A DNA stretch of 64,000 nucleotides from Paenibacillus sp. KS-LC4 (GTDB lineage Bacteria > Bacillota > Bacilli > Paenibacillales > Paenibacillaceae): contig NZ_CP145905.1 in assembly GCF_036894955.1 (NCBI RefSeq), positions 3,738,501 through 3,802,500 of the forward strand, written 5' to 3'. The position numbers and the translations under genes are program-made. The first letter of the stretch is position 1; each line of letters starts with the position of its first letter. The notes under the pieces were generated by a model. That model was not told where the DNA came from. It saw only the letters and a program-made list of their open reading frames with translations, and ran no database searches. Below, in pieces: positions 41,601 through 50,668 of the stretch.

Positions 41601-44600
41601 CGATTTAACCGAACCTTCTAACACCTCATTCATTTCAACCGTTTCTGGCAATTGCAGCAGCAAGCGCAGCGTCGCTTCATGCTCCTCCAGGAAATAACCC
41701 GTCAGGTCTTCCAAGTTGCGGTATTCAAAGAACAGAGTTTTGGACAGCTCGGACCCGAACGCATCCTCGAACAGCTTGTTCAGCTCCAAGATCATCACCG
41801 AATTGATGCCATACGCTTCGAACGCTTCCTCCGCCTGAATCATCGACGGCTCCAGCCCGATCGCCTCAGACAGCAGACCGCCTACCAATTCCTGTGCGCG
41901 AGATCTCAGCACCGCCACTCCGCGGTCGCTAGCCTCCTGGGCTTGGGCTGTTGCCACTGGTGCCGCCTCTTGCACCAAGGCCGATTTTCCATAATTCGTC
42001 GCCTTGATCGAGAAATTGATGAGCCGCGCCACCATGCGCCCCTCCTCGTCGCAAACAGTCAGGTTAAACTTCTTGATGTCTGGGTTATTCTTCGTCTTCG
42101 GGCTGACTTCGCTGTAGACATGGCATCTGCGCGGCACGGTCCCCCACATCTCCAAGCTTTCGATCGCAATCGGGATAAAATCGCGCTCGTCATCCCCGTG
42201 GAAGCGGTTGTTGATCAGCGCCGTCTGGAACACGCCTGTCAGCATCGTCGGGTGAAGCAGATACTCCTCATATGTGTTTGCAATCATATCCGGCAGTTCC
42301 AGCGTTGCCAGCGCCTCCCTCTCATTGAGCACCAACTCCTGCATCGGCATGAAGCTCTCTCCGACGATCAAGCCCTCCGCATGAATCTGCCGATAGACCT
42401 GCTCCCGTGTCCAGCTCGCCGTGCAGCGCTCGCGAATTGCCGCGAGATCGAGCGTTTCCATCTCGCTCTGCGTCAACTGCCACGGAGCATATTGTAGCGC
42501 CCCGGTCGCATGCACAATGCGCTCGCTCCCTTCCATGCTGTAAATCTCGTAGTCGGTGCGTTCCCCTTTTGGCAGCAGTTGAATGAATACATCAAACGGC
42601 TCTCCGCTCGAAGATAGTTGCTTCGCCCAGTAGCAGTTGAGCAGCTTGCTCACTCGCTGGCCCGGAAGAGCGAGTACGCCGGCCTGTCTAGCCATCTCGG
42701 CATAACACGCGCCTGGCACGTTGTATTTGTCGTCCACCACATGATCGACCTGATAAAACTCTGTATTGTCATAACGTCTCTGGTACAGCCCCTGCTCGTT
42801 ATCGACCTTATTAAGTTCGATCAGCCCTGAGCTGCGATACAGCGGAGCCATAGCCCCCAGCTTGGCATAGTGCGCCTCGATGACCACGCGCTGCTTGTCT
42901 TGCAGCAAATAGTCCAAAATCTGCTGCGAGGTTCCGTGCTCAAACAGCAACGGCGGTTTGAAATCGACGCCAAAATACTGCGAAATCAGGTTCGCGATCT
43001 GCAGCAGCGACAGCGACGCCACCCCGAGCTGCTGCAGAGGCTGGCTGGCACCGATCTCCGCCGGAGCCAGCTGCAGCGCTTGTGCGAGTATGCTGTAGAG
43101 ATCACGACGGATCGTCGCCACCACATCCAGCTCCTGCACAGTTTCCGCTTTCTTGGGGATGCCAAAGTGCTGGTTGATTTTCATCTGGTCACCTTCGATT
43201 CCTACGATGTGAGCGAAACCTTCCTGACTTGCCAAATGCAGCGCTTCCCGGAGCAGGACCAAGCCCTGCGGCGTTTCCAGCGGCTGCATCCCGAACACCT
43301 TCCAGAGGTGCTCCTTCTCCTCCGGCTCCACGCTCATTCCGCCATTCGCCCAGAGCGGCCAGTTAATTGCCAGCGACAGACCGCTGCGCCTGCCCTCGTC
43401 GACGAGTTGCTGTCGGTGCGACGCATACGCGTCCATGAAGCTGTTGGCCGAAGAATAGTCGCATTGCCCTTGATTAGGCATCAGCGCTGCAATCGACGAG
43501 AACATGACAAAGAAGTCCAATTCGTCGCCGGCCGTCGCGTCGTCCAGATGGAGCGTCCCGGCAAGCTTGGGCCGAAGCACTTTTTCAAAAGACTCGGTTG
43601 ATTTGCGTAGGATAAAGCTGTCTTCAATCAACCCGCTTCCCTGCAAAACGCCGTGGATGCTGCCATAGTTCGCACGCGCTTGCTCCACCGCCGCACGCAC
43701 TTGCGTGGCATCGCCGAGATCCGCCCGAATGTACAGGCCGGAGCCGCCCAAACTTGTCAGCCTGGCAAGCTGTGCCGTGATTTTCTCATCCTGCTCTCTT
43801 CGCCCAAGCAGCACGACCTTCGCCTGATGCTCCTTGGCCAGATAGTCGGAGAAAATTTGCCCCAGGCCGCCCGTTCCGCCTGCGATCAGATACACCCCGC
43901 CTTGACGCAGCGCATAAGCCTGCTTCTGCAACCCGCCTGCCACGGTCACCATCTCGCGCTGCTGCCTTGTCCTGCCTACATATCTCACTTCATGCAGCGG
44001 GGCCGGAGCACTCGCAAACAGCTCCTCCAGAAGCAACCGGCCGCAGCTTTCAAATTGATCCGTGAACGACGCCACCTCCAGTTGAAGGCGCGGGTACTCA
44101 TACTTCAGCGTGCGAGCCAGCCCGCCGCCCGCATACAGGGCGGACAGCGCCTCAGGCGACATGCTATCGCCAGCGTAGAGAATTTTGATCGGTTCTTTAA
44201 AACGACTCTTAATCAGAGCTCCTGCCAGCACGAGCAGCCCCCGCAGGTCTTCCACGCCGGGATGTGCGGCCGGCACGAAAATTTGCCGCACGACAAACCC
44301 GCTCGCCTTGACCTCCTGTAGCGCTTCCAGATAACGATCCGGGTTCTGCTCGGCAATCGTCAAGCGCCTGAACGGCACCTCCTCGCCCAATTCGCCGCGT
44401 ATCCAGTCGCCCAACGACTCCGAACCGTTGAGGAGGAGCAAGCCCTTCTCCTCCGCTTCCGAACCGCCGGCTTCCTCCCGCCACTTCGAGGTGTAATAGA
44501 GCAGCCCCCGTTTGCTCAGCGTTTCTTTTCTTGTTTCCTCGTTCCTTGCTTCTTCTTTTCTCGCCAATGCACGCTTCGTAAAACGCTTCACCGAAGCCAG

Positions 44601-47123
44601 CACACGACCTTCTCCGTCGCAGAGATACAGGTCGAACTGGAGCGAACCGCTCTGCTGCACCTGATGCCGCTTAACATAGTAATAGCGCACCGCTTCCAAG
44701 CTTCCCGCAACCGTGAAGCTCTCCGCATAATAAGGTACATACTGCGATTCGCTCGCCGTGCCGTTTCGAACGCTCAAGCATACCGCGGTCTGCAGCGCCC
44801 CGTCCAGAATTCCGACTGAAATGCGCACTTGATTCCCAACGTCCACCTCCGCAATCGCCTCGTCAGCCGAGCAGTGCAGCGTCTCAATGACCTGGAACGA
44901 AGGTCCGTATACCAGACCATTTTCGGAAAAGAGACCGTACAGTTCGGCCTTTGATGCCCTCGTCTCGCAGCGCATGCGAATCTCCTCCACCTCAATCCGC
45001 TCCTCCGCGCGCTTCACCTGCTTGAGCAGGCGGCCTTGGCAGTGCAAATCCGCACCCGAACGGATGCGCACAGTACGGTCGCCCCCTTCCTCCTTCACGT
45101 TCAAAAGGAGGGTACGCGACTCGTTGAGAACGGCCAGCGGCTTCATCCAGTACACATCTTGGAACGTCACACCAACTGTCCACTCTTCCTTAAGCTCTCC
45201 AACGATCAGCTCCAGATAGCCTACGCCAGGCAGCACTTTCTTCTTCTGAACAAGATGGTCTAGCAGCATCCGCTCTGTAGCGAGAAGCACAATCTGCTTG
45301 TCGCCGGAAGCCGCATCTGCACCCGTATCCGCCTTCACCGTCTTCGATTCAAACCAGCAGCGCAACCGCTCAAACGGATACCCCGGCACCTCGATGCGAG
45401 AACCTTGGAAGCTCGCCTGCTCCCATTCTATCTCCTTGCCCTTCACCCAACCCTCGGCGAGCTGGAACAGATCATCCGTCGACACAGCGACCTGCACAGA
45501 CGCGTCAGGCGTTGTCACCGCGACGCCTTGGAACAGCGACAGGGAGGCCTGCTCGCTCACATACCGTTCCAATTCCTCCACCACCTGCTCCACTGACGAA
45601 GCGACCATCGCCAGACGCTCCTCGAACTCCTCGCGCCCAAACATTAGCGTGAACGCGAGATCGTCCACATGCACAGACTGTCCAGCTTCGCTTTGCAAAA
45701 ATGTGAGCAGCCGCTTAGCCGATGCCCGCAACTTTCCTTTTTTCGCAGACAAAAGCACCAACCGCTTCTGCGACGCGCTCTTGGCGCGAGGCTTGTTGCT
45801 GCGCGGCGGCTCTTCCAAGATTACATGCGCATTGACACCGCCCATGCCAAACCCGCTGACCCCCGCCTGTCTCGGCAGCAGCTTGCCCTCAATACGCCGC
45901 TTCTTCCACGCGGTCCGAGCCGTGACAAGGCCAAACGGCGACCCCTCAAACGAGATGTATGGATTAATCGCTGTAAAATTAAGAAGCTCCGGCAGCACGC
46001 CATGCTTCATCGCCAGCAGCACCTTGATGATCGAAGCCATCCCGGCCGCGCTCTCCAGATGGCCGATGTTCGTCTTGACCGAGCCAAGCAAGCAAGAGTT
46101 TTCGCGCGGCTGCAGGCCCCGCTCCTCATAATACTGTCCGTATGCCTTCTTTAGCGCATTGACCTCGATCGGGTCACCCAGAGGCGTGCCTGTGCCGTGC
46201 GCCTCGATGTAGGAAATGTTGCGCGGGTCCGCTTCGGAGCGTTGCAGCGCCGTGTAGACTACTTCAGACTGTGCGGTTACGTTCGGGGCCGTCAGGAAAT
46301 TCGAGCGCCCGCCATGATTGATCGCCGTCGACTTGATGATGCCCAAGATATTGTCACGGTCTTCCACCGCCTTGTCCAGCGGCTTGAGGAACAGAGCCGC
46401 CACGCCTTCACCGCGTACATAGCCGTTAGCAGACTCATCGAACGTTTTGCATTGCCCATCCACCGACAGCATGCCGGACTTGGCATGAGAAATGTACATC
46501 CGCGGGCTGAGCAGCGCATTGACGCCCCCGACGATTGCCGCCTCGCACTCCCCTTCCCAAATATCGCGCACGGCGTTGTGCAGGGCGACCAGAGAACTAG
46601 AGCACGCGGTGTCCACGGCTTCACTCGGCCCTCTGAAGTTAAAAAAATACGACACGCGGTTTGCAAGGATCGAATGCACCGTTCCCGTGGAAACAAATGC
46701 GTTAATGTTCTGCCCCATAAGCTCGGCATAATCGTTTTTTGATACGCCCGCATAGACGCCGATCTTTCGGCCTGATAGACTCTTCGGGCTGTAGCCAGCG
46801 TTTTCAATCACCTGCCAGACCGTTTCTAGGAACAGGCGGTGCTGAGGGTCAATATAATTCGCCTCTTTGGGCGAAATTCCAAAAAACAACGGGTCGAATA
46901 GATCAACCTCCTCGATGAAACCGCCCCACTTGCTGTTCGTCTTGTTCTCTTCCTTTTGCGGATCGCCGTACACGTCCTCCCACTTCCAGCGGTCTTGTGG
47001 AATGACAGAGATGCTGTTGAGCCCTGCATTGAGGTTGTTCCAAAATTGCTGCGTGTTTTTCGCCCCTGGAAAACGACCGGCGATTCCAACGATGGCAACG
47101 TCTCGCTTTGGCGTTTGAGTCAT
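35601..47123 (-). CDS. trans-AT polyketide synthase PKS1 (KS-DH-KR-ACP-DHlike-ACP-KS-DH-KR-ACP-KS0)
   Basis: 3,840 residues. Approximate positions: KS (DTACSSS, 172; HGTGT, 310); DH (HLVQKKKVLP, 622: the motif Gly is Lys); KR (GGTGGLG, 1081); ACP (LGVASL, 1370: the usual Asp before Ser is Ala); DH-like domain (1440-1700); ACP (YGINSV, 1772); KS (DTACSSS, 2039); DH (HIVYGNPVLP, 2522, but EAAIQ for DxxxQ, 2690); KR (GGTRGLG, 2985); ACP (YGVDSI, 3297); terminal KS with Cys (DTACSSA, 3542) but NGSGT in place of HGTGT (3680), expected to be non-elongating. It begins directly with a Cys-containing KS, so no loading module is visible. The ATG has GAGGAG nine bases upstream. The gap to the AT gene is 119 bases. 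PKS1 is the first synthase in the operon, but whether it acts first in biosynthesis is not shown. Confidence 0.95.
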   Translation of the reverse strand: MTQTPKRDVAIVGIAGRFPGAKNTQQFWNNLNAGLNSISVIPQDRWKWEDVYGDPQKEENKTNSKWGGFIEEVDLFDPLFFGISPKEANYIDPQHRLFLETVWQVIENAGYSPKSLSGRKIGVYAGVSKNDYAELMGQNINAFVSTGTVHSILANRVSYFFNFRGPSEAVDTACSSSLVALHNAVRDIWEGECEAAIVGGVNALLSPRMYISHAKSGMLSVDGQCKTFDESANGYVRGEGVAALFLKPLDKAVEDRDNILGIIKSTAINHGGRSNFLTAPNVTAQSEVVYTALQRSEADPRNISYIEAHGTGTPLGDPIEVNALKKAYGQYYEERGLQPRENSCLLGSVKTNIGHLESAAGMASIIKVLLAMKHGVLPELLNFTAINPYISFEGSPFGLVTARTAWKKRRIEGKLLPRQAGVSGFGMGGVNAHVILEEPPRSNKPRAKSASQKRLVLLSAKKGKLRASAKRLLTFLQSEAGQSVHVDDLAFTLMFGREEFEERLAMVASSVEQVVEELERYVSEQASLSLFQGVAVTTPDASVQVAVSTDDLFQLAEGWVKGKEIEWEQASFQGSRIEVPGYPFERLRCWFESKTVKADTGADAASGDKQIVLLATERMLLDHLVQKKKVLPGVGYLELIVGELKEEWTVGVTFQDVYWMKPLAVLNESRTLLLNVKEEGGDRTVRIRSGADLHCQGRLLKQVKRAEERIEVEEIRMRCETRASKAELYGLFSENGLVYGPSFQVIETLHCSADEAIAEVDVGNQVRISVGILDGALQTAVCLSVRNGTASESQYVPYYAESFTVAGSLEAVRYYYVKRHQVQQSGSLQFDLYLCDGEGRVLASVKRFTKRALARKEEARNEETRKETLSKRGLLYYTSKWREEAGGSEAEEKGLLLLNGSESLGDWIRGELGEEVPFRRLTIAEQNPDRYLEALQEVKASGFVVRQIFVPAAHPGVEDLRGLLVLAGALIKSRFKEPIKILYAGDSMSPEALSALYAGGGLARTLKYEYPRLQLEVASFTDQFESCGRLLLEELFASAPAPLHEVRYVGRTRQQREMVTVAGGLQKQAYALRQGGVYLIAGGTGGLGQIFSDYLAKEHQAKVVLLGRREQDEKITAQLARLTSLGGSGLYIRADLGDATQVRAAVEQARANYGSIHGVLQGSGLIEDSFILRKSTESFEKVLRPKLAGTLHLDDATAGDELDFFVMFSSIAALMPNQGQCDYSSANSFMDAYASHRQQLVDEGRRSGLSLAINWPLWANGGMSVEPEEKEHLWKVFGMQPLETPQGLVLLREALHLASQEGFAHIVGIEGDQMKINQHFGIPKKAETVQELDVVATIRRDLYSILAQALQLAPAEIGASQPLQQLGVASLSLLQIANLISQYFGVDFKPPLLFEHGTSQQILDYLLQDKQRVVIEAHYAKLGAMAPLYRSSGLIELNKVDNEQGLYQRRYDNTEFYQVDHVVDDKYNVPGACYAEMARQAGVLALPGQRVSKLLNCYWAKQLSSSGEPFDVFIQLLPKGERTDYEIYSMEGSERIVHATGALQYAPWQLTQSEMETLDLAAIRERCTASWTREQVYRQIHAEGLIVGESFMPMQELVLNEREALATLELPDMIANTYEEYLLHPTMLTGVFQTALINNRFHGDDERDFIPIAIESLEMWGTVPRRCHVYSEVSPKTKNNPDIKKFNLTVCDEEGRMVARLINFSIKATNYGKSALVQEAAPVATAQAQEASDRGVAVLRSRAQELVGGLLSEAIGLEPSMIQAEEAFEAYGINSVMILELNKLFEDAFGSELSKTLFFEYRNLEDLTGYFLEEHEATLRLLLQLPETVEMNEVLEGSVKSTVAAVASAREAACSADVVETVTMTPHAPAVRDIAIIGLAGRYPQAGSLAEFWANIEAGKDCIEEIRPNRFDYLRYYDPNKQNDKLYSKWGSFLDDVDKFDPMFFNIPPREAELMDPQERLFLEVVWHALEDAGYTRQGLSDQSVGVFVGALWQPYQELGALAQAQGHVLSPSTLLYSIANRVSYFCNFNGPSLTVDTACSSSLTALHLACQSLLNGESSVAIAGGVNLSIGAGKYLFLSQYKFLATDGRCKSFGADGDGYVPGEGIGAVLLKPLDQAVKNGDHIYGVIKATAVNHGGKTNGYTVPNPTAQSDMILKTLERARINPRAISYIEAHGTGTALGDPIEITGLSRAFGKYTRDKQFCAIGSVKSNIGHLEASAGIAGLTKVLLQLKHRKIAPSLHSQQLNANIDFRNSPFVVPQELMEWKRPLVEIDGQTREFPRLAGLSSFGAGGANAHVIIEEYEAVEQQRALLGTAPHVIVLSAKNADRLQEQAQRLLLAVESGAYSDADMPAIAYTLQLGRETMEERLAVLASSLKELSAKLQDYLSGKRGIDGLFHGHVKHYKDMLALFAQDEDMNAVIEAWQAKGKFGKLLDLWAKGLLIDWSRQYATGKPGRISLPGYPFAKERYWLPIDGAGHSGTSAGWASLLHPLVHENTSDLNGVRFRSTLPSRELLLRDHIVYGNPVLPGVAELELARAAALLATGHEANVPTSMRLKNVIWPQPIVAAGESIRLHVGLLPLEDGEIAYEISGDISQGEEAPTLYSYGEVEICSFDPSPPLNLHALQVQSGLAVLTAEQCYDAFRVMGTAYGPSLQGIETLYLGESHVLAKLVLPSAALATETDYVLYPTLLEAAIQAENVFKLNQTDRKPTRPVSLKSLDILRPCPSAMWALIRSGEAGYDLDLCDETGEVCVQMRGLVLEPVEGEWQGNSTAAERKMYFLKKVWEPCSAAPSRSINRAVAILTTPETSSLANELAKRLPQSRLFDVAQQPQELDWKAYEGLIDLVGCGQERNDSAEWMSWLQMLIEHGSRDGMMLLGVTKGLEGYQNATVNLAGAARAALYRMLQSEYGHVQSRHLDLEPISDETRLAEQMAAEFLAEDEQTEACWRNGSRYRAWLKEWEKGEQQARTPFPEEQVLWISGGTRGLGYLCAQHFVKHYGVKRLVLTGRETLPPRETWTAHLREQTPVSRKIQGIQALEREGAQVMVLSVPLSDVHAVEESVQSVRRSFGPIGGVLHAAGLLDEENSAFIRKTVEGIEQVLEPKVAGLDVLYRSLRAEPLQFFVAFSSVSATIPSLAAGLSDYAVANAYMDYLAEAKRQECPIVSIQWPSWKEAGMGEVKSRAYEQTGLLTMTNAEGLEFLDYVLARKLGPVVMSAVVNPALWNPQTLMQCNKQTAALTPSPAFPAQRPAVPAQKASVVAGGQGQTAEAWVRSIFEKELKMEAGKIEIDAQIADYGVDSILQTQVLRQIAQALQVKLDPSLLLEFPTIESLAKHLESLHGSALASAAGVTQVRPEAKASPSYRVPSRPVKPRAAKQGEAAVGKAAPASGAADLAVVGLSCRLPGAASLEQYWQLLSEGRSAIREVPQGRWGYSSGFYAGLLDDITQYDPSFFHLSEEDAQAMDPQALLVLEESLKLLCHAGYTQQEVKGRSVGVYLGARSKHAPSTADLSQTRNPILAVGQNYLAANISQYFDLRGPCVVVDTACSSALVGMNIAAQALQSGEIESAIVGGVSLLTTDETHRIFEQRNILNREGAFHLFDRRADGIVVGEGCGMVLLKTVEQALRDGDAIYAVIKAVAVNNNGRTAGPATPSLEAQKQVLQAALRKGGVSPEAVRYIETNGSGTEVTDLMELKTMKSVYRASSNLPLGLGSMKPNIGHPLCAEGIAGFIKVVLMLQRRQIVPFLSGEEAMAHYDLQASPFEMARQLMPWTDMARIAAINCFADGGTNAHVILEGWEESEERSILRKPIPLPAMQRRNVRGCGQGERAESAMNIWKQIGVEV
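35749..36957 (-). other. non-elongating ketosynthase (KS0) at the PKS1 C-terminus
   Basis: The active-site Cys (DTACSSALVG) and the second His (NIGH) are present. The first catalytic His is Asn: the motif reads ETNGSGTEVTD where EAHGTGTxLGD is expected, and the minus-strand codons AAC GGT TCG GGT ACG confirm it. In characterised trans-AT systems this substitution marks KS domains that pass the chain on without decarboxylative condensation. Confidence 0.88.
41985..42820 (-). other. unusual DH-like domain between two ACPs of PKS1
   Basis: A double-hotdog DH-like fold sits after one ACP and before another. The motif is HVVDDKYNVP, with catalytic His and final Pro kept but Gly replaced by Asp. 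The second motif is HPTMLTGVFQ, with Thr where the catalytic Asp of HPxLxDxxxQ should be. Simple dehydration is therefore doubtful. Enoyl-isomerase (double-bond shifting) or pyran-synthase-like domains are the nearest known alternatives, but neither family's exact substitution is matched. Confidence 0.7.
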
Positions 47124-47212
47124 CCAGATCCGCTCCTCGTATAAAATTTCTTGAATTTATTTCTCATATCTACAAACAAAGCCTGCTTCTCCGGTACGAG
47201 TCTGAGCTTTTG

Positions 47213-47236
47213 ACTCGCTGGACTACTCGCTGGACT
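47213..47236. repeat. perfect 12-base tandem direct repeat
   Basis: ACTCGCTGGACT occurs twice in a row just downstream of the AT gene stop codon, in the 119-base gap before PKS1. The rest of that gap is AT-rich and holds the PKS1 ribosome binding site. No clear terminator or promoter is visible. Confidence 0.8.
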
Positions 47237-47242
47237 TTTTGC

Positions 47243-50200
47243 TTACAATCCGACCAATTCAGAGATGCGCCGATTTAGCAGCTCTGCCGTTTCGCGCATC
47301 AGTTTTTCACCGATCACATCGACATGGCGCGCTCTCCAGCCTTCCAGCGACGTGCCTTTCACCCAGCGGTTGAACGCCCCCAAGGCCGGGCCGCAATGCA
47401 CCTGATAATCCACCGTGTGCTCGGCATCCCCGCTGAGCGCCATGCGCGACGAATAGCCAAAATACCATTTGAAGATCAGCGCCATCTTGTGCTTGGGATT
47501 GCGCTCCGCCTTCTCAAGCTCCTGCGAGGACACATAGGCTTGCACTTCGCGGTAGACCTCGTCGAAACTGCGCTTGAAGTAGCGCTCTTGCAAAATGCGA
47601 CGGGTCTTCTCATCAATCTCCTCCAGCGAGTTGAACTGGCGGTAGAGATCATACAGCTTGTTTGCACGAGCCGGGAAAAAGACGCCTTTTTTCAAAACCT
47701 GCACGCGAGCGCCGATCTCAAACATGTCGCCCGCCGGCGCATAGGCCGTGTCCTGCACGTTCATATCCTGCAGCAGATCCTTCACCGACTCGGAAGTCTG
47801 CGCTTCCACCGTGCATTGGTTGATCGAGCCGGTCACGAGATAATCCGCCCCGAGCACAAGCGCCGCCACCGCCGCTTCCGGGGTTCCGATGCCTCCGGCC
47901 GCCCCGATTCGAATCTTCTTCTTGTATCCGTATTTGGCCATAACCTCATCACGCAGGCGAACGATCGACGGAAGCAGCACGGAAGACACCCCCTGATCGG
48001 TATGTCCGCCGGAATCAGCCTCGACGGTGATGTCATCCGCCAACGGAACTTCGCGGAGCATATCTGCTTCCTCGCGCGTGATCCTCTGCTCCAGCAACAG
48101 CTTGTCGACGATGCGCTCCGGTGCAGGACTCAGAAACGCCTCGGCAACCTCCGGGCGAGAGACTTTGGCGAGGATGCGGTTTTCGATAATCACAACGCCC
48201 TCTGCCGAGCGTTTCAACCCTTTCGCCCGGTAGTGAACCAATGCGGAATTTACCGCCATGTAGGCGCTTGCCTCCACGTTCCGCACTCCGGATCGAAGGA
48301 AGAGCTCGACCGTCTTCTCCTCCATCAATGGGTTGCTCTGGTTATGGAGCAGGTTCATGCCATACGACTCACCGCGCGTCAGCGCCTGTTGAATCGTGCG
48401 GATCGCCTGTTCGATTTGCTCCAGCTTCAAGCCGCCAGTCCCGTAAAAACCCAGCATGCCCGCCTTGCCGACCTGAATGACCAGGCGCTCGGAAGCCACT
48501 CCGCGATACATCGAGCCCGTGACATAGGCGTACTTCAAGTTATAGTCCTTCTTGAACTCCTCATTGCCTAGCGATTCTGCCATGCTCGCCCTTCTCGACA
48601 TACGCATGTTCGGCTCGTTCACAGGTTCCCTCATCGGTACGAACTCCGCCTGAGCGGGAGCAGGCGACTGAGCAGCGACTGCCATCTCTGCCTCCGTGAT
48701 AGACGACGATATCAATACCTCAGGCACAGTCACAGACGCCGCCACCAGCACCGCCTCTTCCACGTCATCTGCCTCCTGCTCGATGACGAGCGGTTCGGCT
48801 TTGCGGCGAATCGTGGTGACGAGCTTGGTCAGGACATTGCCCGGCCCGACTTCTTCGATTTCGATCTCGCCAAGGCCCATCAGGTAGCGCACACTGTCCG
48901 TCCACTTGACCAGAGACACGATCTGCTGTGCCAAATTATCCTTCACCTGCCGCTGCTTGTACGGACGCGCATAAACGTTCGAAATGACTGGAATTTCAAG
49001 TTCCGAAAATTCAAATAATTCCAAATACGCTTCAAAGCTCCGCTTGCTCTCCACCATATACCGGGAATGAAAAGCCCCGCTCACATTAAGCGGAATGTAC
49101 ACGCGCACGCCCGCCTGCTCAAAAAATGACTGCGCGCGCAAAATGTCCGTCTTCAAGCCTGCAATGACGATCTGGTCCGGCGAATTATGGTTGGCGATGT
49201 CGATTCCGTCCAGGCCGTTCTCCATCAGCACGCGGTCGATCTGCTCCACCGTAAACCCAATTACCGCCGCCATTCCCCCACCGCTCGCAAGGCTCATCAG
49301 TTCGCCCCGTTTTTTGACCATCCGCAGACCGGTAGCAAAATCATACGCCCCTGCAGCAAACAGCGCATTGTACTCACCCAAGCTGTGCCCGGCCACATAA
49401 TCCGGCTTGCATCCTGTCTCCTGCACCTTCTTGAGGAAACTCAGTGCGTTGACCACATACAGAGCAGGCTGCGTGTACTGCGTCTGGCCCAGCTGATTGT
49501 CCGGGTCCTCCAAGCACAGCCTTTTGATCGAATAGCCCAAAATCTCATCCGCTTGCGCGATCAGATCTGCAAACTCGTCAAACAGCGTACCTCCCATGCC
49601 TTTGTGCTGAGAGCCTTGCCCAGGAAACACATATGCTTTCATAGGTTGTCCTCCCTTTCTGATGGACGATGAAATGAGTTGCTCCATTTGCTCGCAAGCC
49701 TTATATAAGTTTTTGAGATCCTGCTGATACGGTGTAAGAACCGCATAGCTTTGCGAGAGCGAATTCTGTTTAAAATTCCGCTTGACCAGATTGGCGAGCG
49801 TTCCAGAAGGACCCAAATCCACGTAAAGACAATCGCCTTCCCGCTCCAGCGCCTGCACCGCTTCAGCAAAGCGAATCGGCTGTCGGGCCACCTCCCAGAA
49901 ATACTCGCTCCTCAGCGCTGTTTCCCGCCGCCCGGTTACCCCGGAATAAAATCGCACCCGCGGCTGACGATACGACAGACCGCGCAGCCGCGCTTCATAG
50001 GAAGCCGCTGCCGGATCAATCCAAGAGGAATGATACGCAAAGGAGGTCGGCAAAATCTGATAGGCGATGCCGTTCTTCCGCAGCGCCTCCGCGATGCTCG
50101 GCAGTTTCGCCGCCGGACCGGCCACCACAAAATGCGCGTCCGAATTAATCGACACCAGCTCCGTGTTCTCACGCAAGAGCAGCATTCTGTCATAGAGGCT

Positions 50201-50632
50201 CGGCTCCTGTAGAATCCCGATCATCCCGCCGGGGAGGCAGGTAGCCTCAAACGTCTTGGCCTGCTCCACCACCAGTTCCAACGCTGCCTCCACATCGAGC
50301 ACACCTGCCACAGCCGCCGCCGCGAACTCGCCCATGCTGCTGCCAAGGACCGCATCTGGCTGGACACCGCGAGCCATCAGCACCTGCGCCAGCGCATATT
50401 CCACCATGAAGATCGCGGGGTGACTCAGCAGCGTCCGTTCAAACGGCTCATCTCGGCGCTTGTCCTCCGCATACAGACGCGCCAGCACCGATTCCCCGAT
50501 GAGCGGCGTCACCATCTCGTCTAGCTTGTTCATCCATTTGCGAAACTCAGATACTTCCTCATAGAGCCCCCGACCCATCTGGTAAAATTGAGAGCCCTGC
50601 CCAGAGAAAAGAAACACTATCGGCTTGCCCAT
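47243..50632 (-). CDS. tandem acyltransferase plus enoylreductase (AT-AT-ER), trans-acting
   Basis: 1,129 residues with three parts. AT1 (about 1-330) starts [10 protein letters not shown] and has the nucleophile motif GSSMG where malonyl-ATs have GHSxG; this may be a proofreading acyl hydrolase of the PedC type. AT2 (about 333-640) starts YVFPGQGSQ with an intact GHSLG and GAFHS, so it is the likely malonyl-CoA transferase loading the ACPs of PKS1-4, which have no AT of their own. A linker rich in Ala, Glu and Val leads to a PfaD/PksE-type flavin enoylreductase (about 710-1129) with [11 protein letters not shown]. The ER could act in trans on one or more modules, since none has an embedded ER. 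The ATG is preceded by AGGAGG seven bases upstream and follows the hydrolase gene by 36 bases. Confidence 0.93.
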   Translation of the reverse strand: MGKPIVFLFSGQGSQFYQMGRGLYEEVSEFRKWMNKLDEMVTPLIGESVLARLYAEDKRRDEPFERTLLSHPAIFMVEYALAQVLMARGVQPDAVLGSSMGEFAAAAVAGVLDVEAALELVVEQAKTFEATCLPGGMIGILQEPSLYDRMLLLRENTELVSINSDAHFVVAGPAAKLPSIAEALRKNGIAYQILPTSFAYHSSWIDPAAASYEARLRGLSYRQPRVRFYSGVTGRRETALRSEYFWEVARQPIRFAEAVQALEREGDCLYVDLGPSGTLANLVKRNFKQNSLSQSYAVLTPYQQDLKNLYKACEQMEQLISSSIRKGGQPMKAYVFPGQGSQHKGMGGTLFDEFADLIAQADEILGYSIKRLCLEDPDNQLGQTQYTQPALYVVNALSFLKKVQETGCKPDYVAGHSLGEYNALFAAGAYDFATGLRMVKKRGELMSLASGGGMAAVIGFTVEQIDRVLMENGLDGIDIANHNSPDQIVIAGLKTDILRAQSFFEQAGVRVYIPLNVSGAFHSRYMVESKRSFEAYLELFEFSELEIPVISNVYARPYKQRQVKDNLAQQIVSLVKWTDSVRYLMGLGEIEIEEVGPGNVLTKLVTTIRRKAEPLVIEQEADDVEEAVLVAASVTVPEVLISSSITEAEMAVAAQSPAPAQAEFVPMREPVNEPNMRMSRRASMAESLGNEEFKKDYNLKYAYVTGSMYRGVASERLVIQVGKAGMLGFYGTGGLKLEQIEQAIRTIQQALTRGESYGMNLLHNQSNPLMEEKTVELFLRSGVRNVEASAYMAVNSALVHYRAKGLKRSAEGVVIIENRILAKVSRPEVAEAFLSPAPERIVDKLLLEQRITREEADMLREVPLADDITVEADSGGHTDQGVSSVLLPSIVRLRDEVMAKYGYKKKIRIGAAGGIGTPEAAVAALVLGADYLVTGSINQCTVEAQTSESVKDLLQDMNVQDTAYAPAGDMFEIGARVQVLKKGVFFPARANKLYDLYRQFNSLEEIDEKTRRILQERYFKRSFDEVYREVQAYVSSQELEKAERNPKHKMALIFKWYFGYSSRMALSGDAEHTVDYQVHCGPALGAFNRWVKGTSLEGWRARHVDVIGEKLMRETAELLNRRISELVGL

Positions 50633-50668
50633 CCATGTCCCTCCTGAACGCGGCTCGTCTGCCTTGAT

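Noticed and set aside
46197-46742. Plus-strand frame antisense to the first KS of PKS1
   Set aside because: Similar-looking antisense frames recur opposite many KS domains in the locus, which is expected from the repeated KS sequence and not from a conserved antisense gene.
1-50632. Possible NRPS modules in the cluster
   Set aside because: No condensation (HHxxxDG) or adenylation motifs were seen in any of the megasynthases; all carrier domains have PKS-type surroundings.
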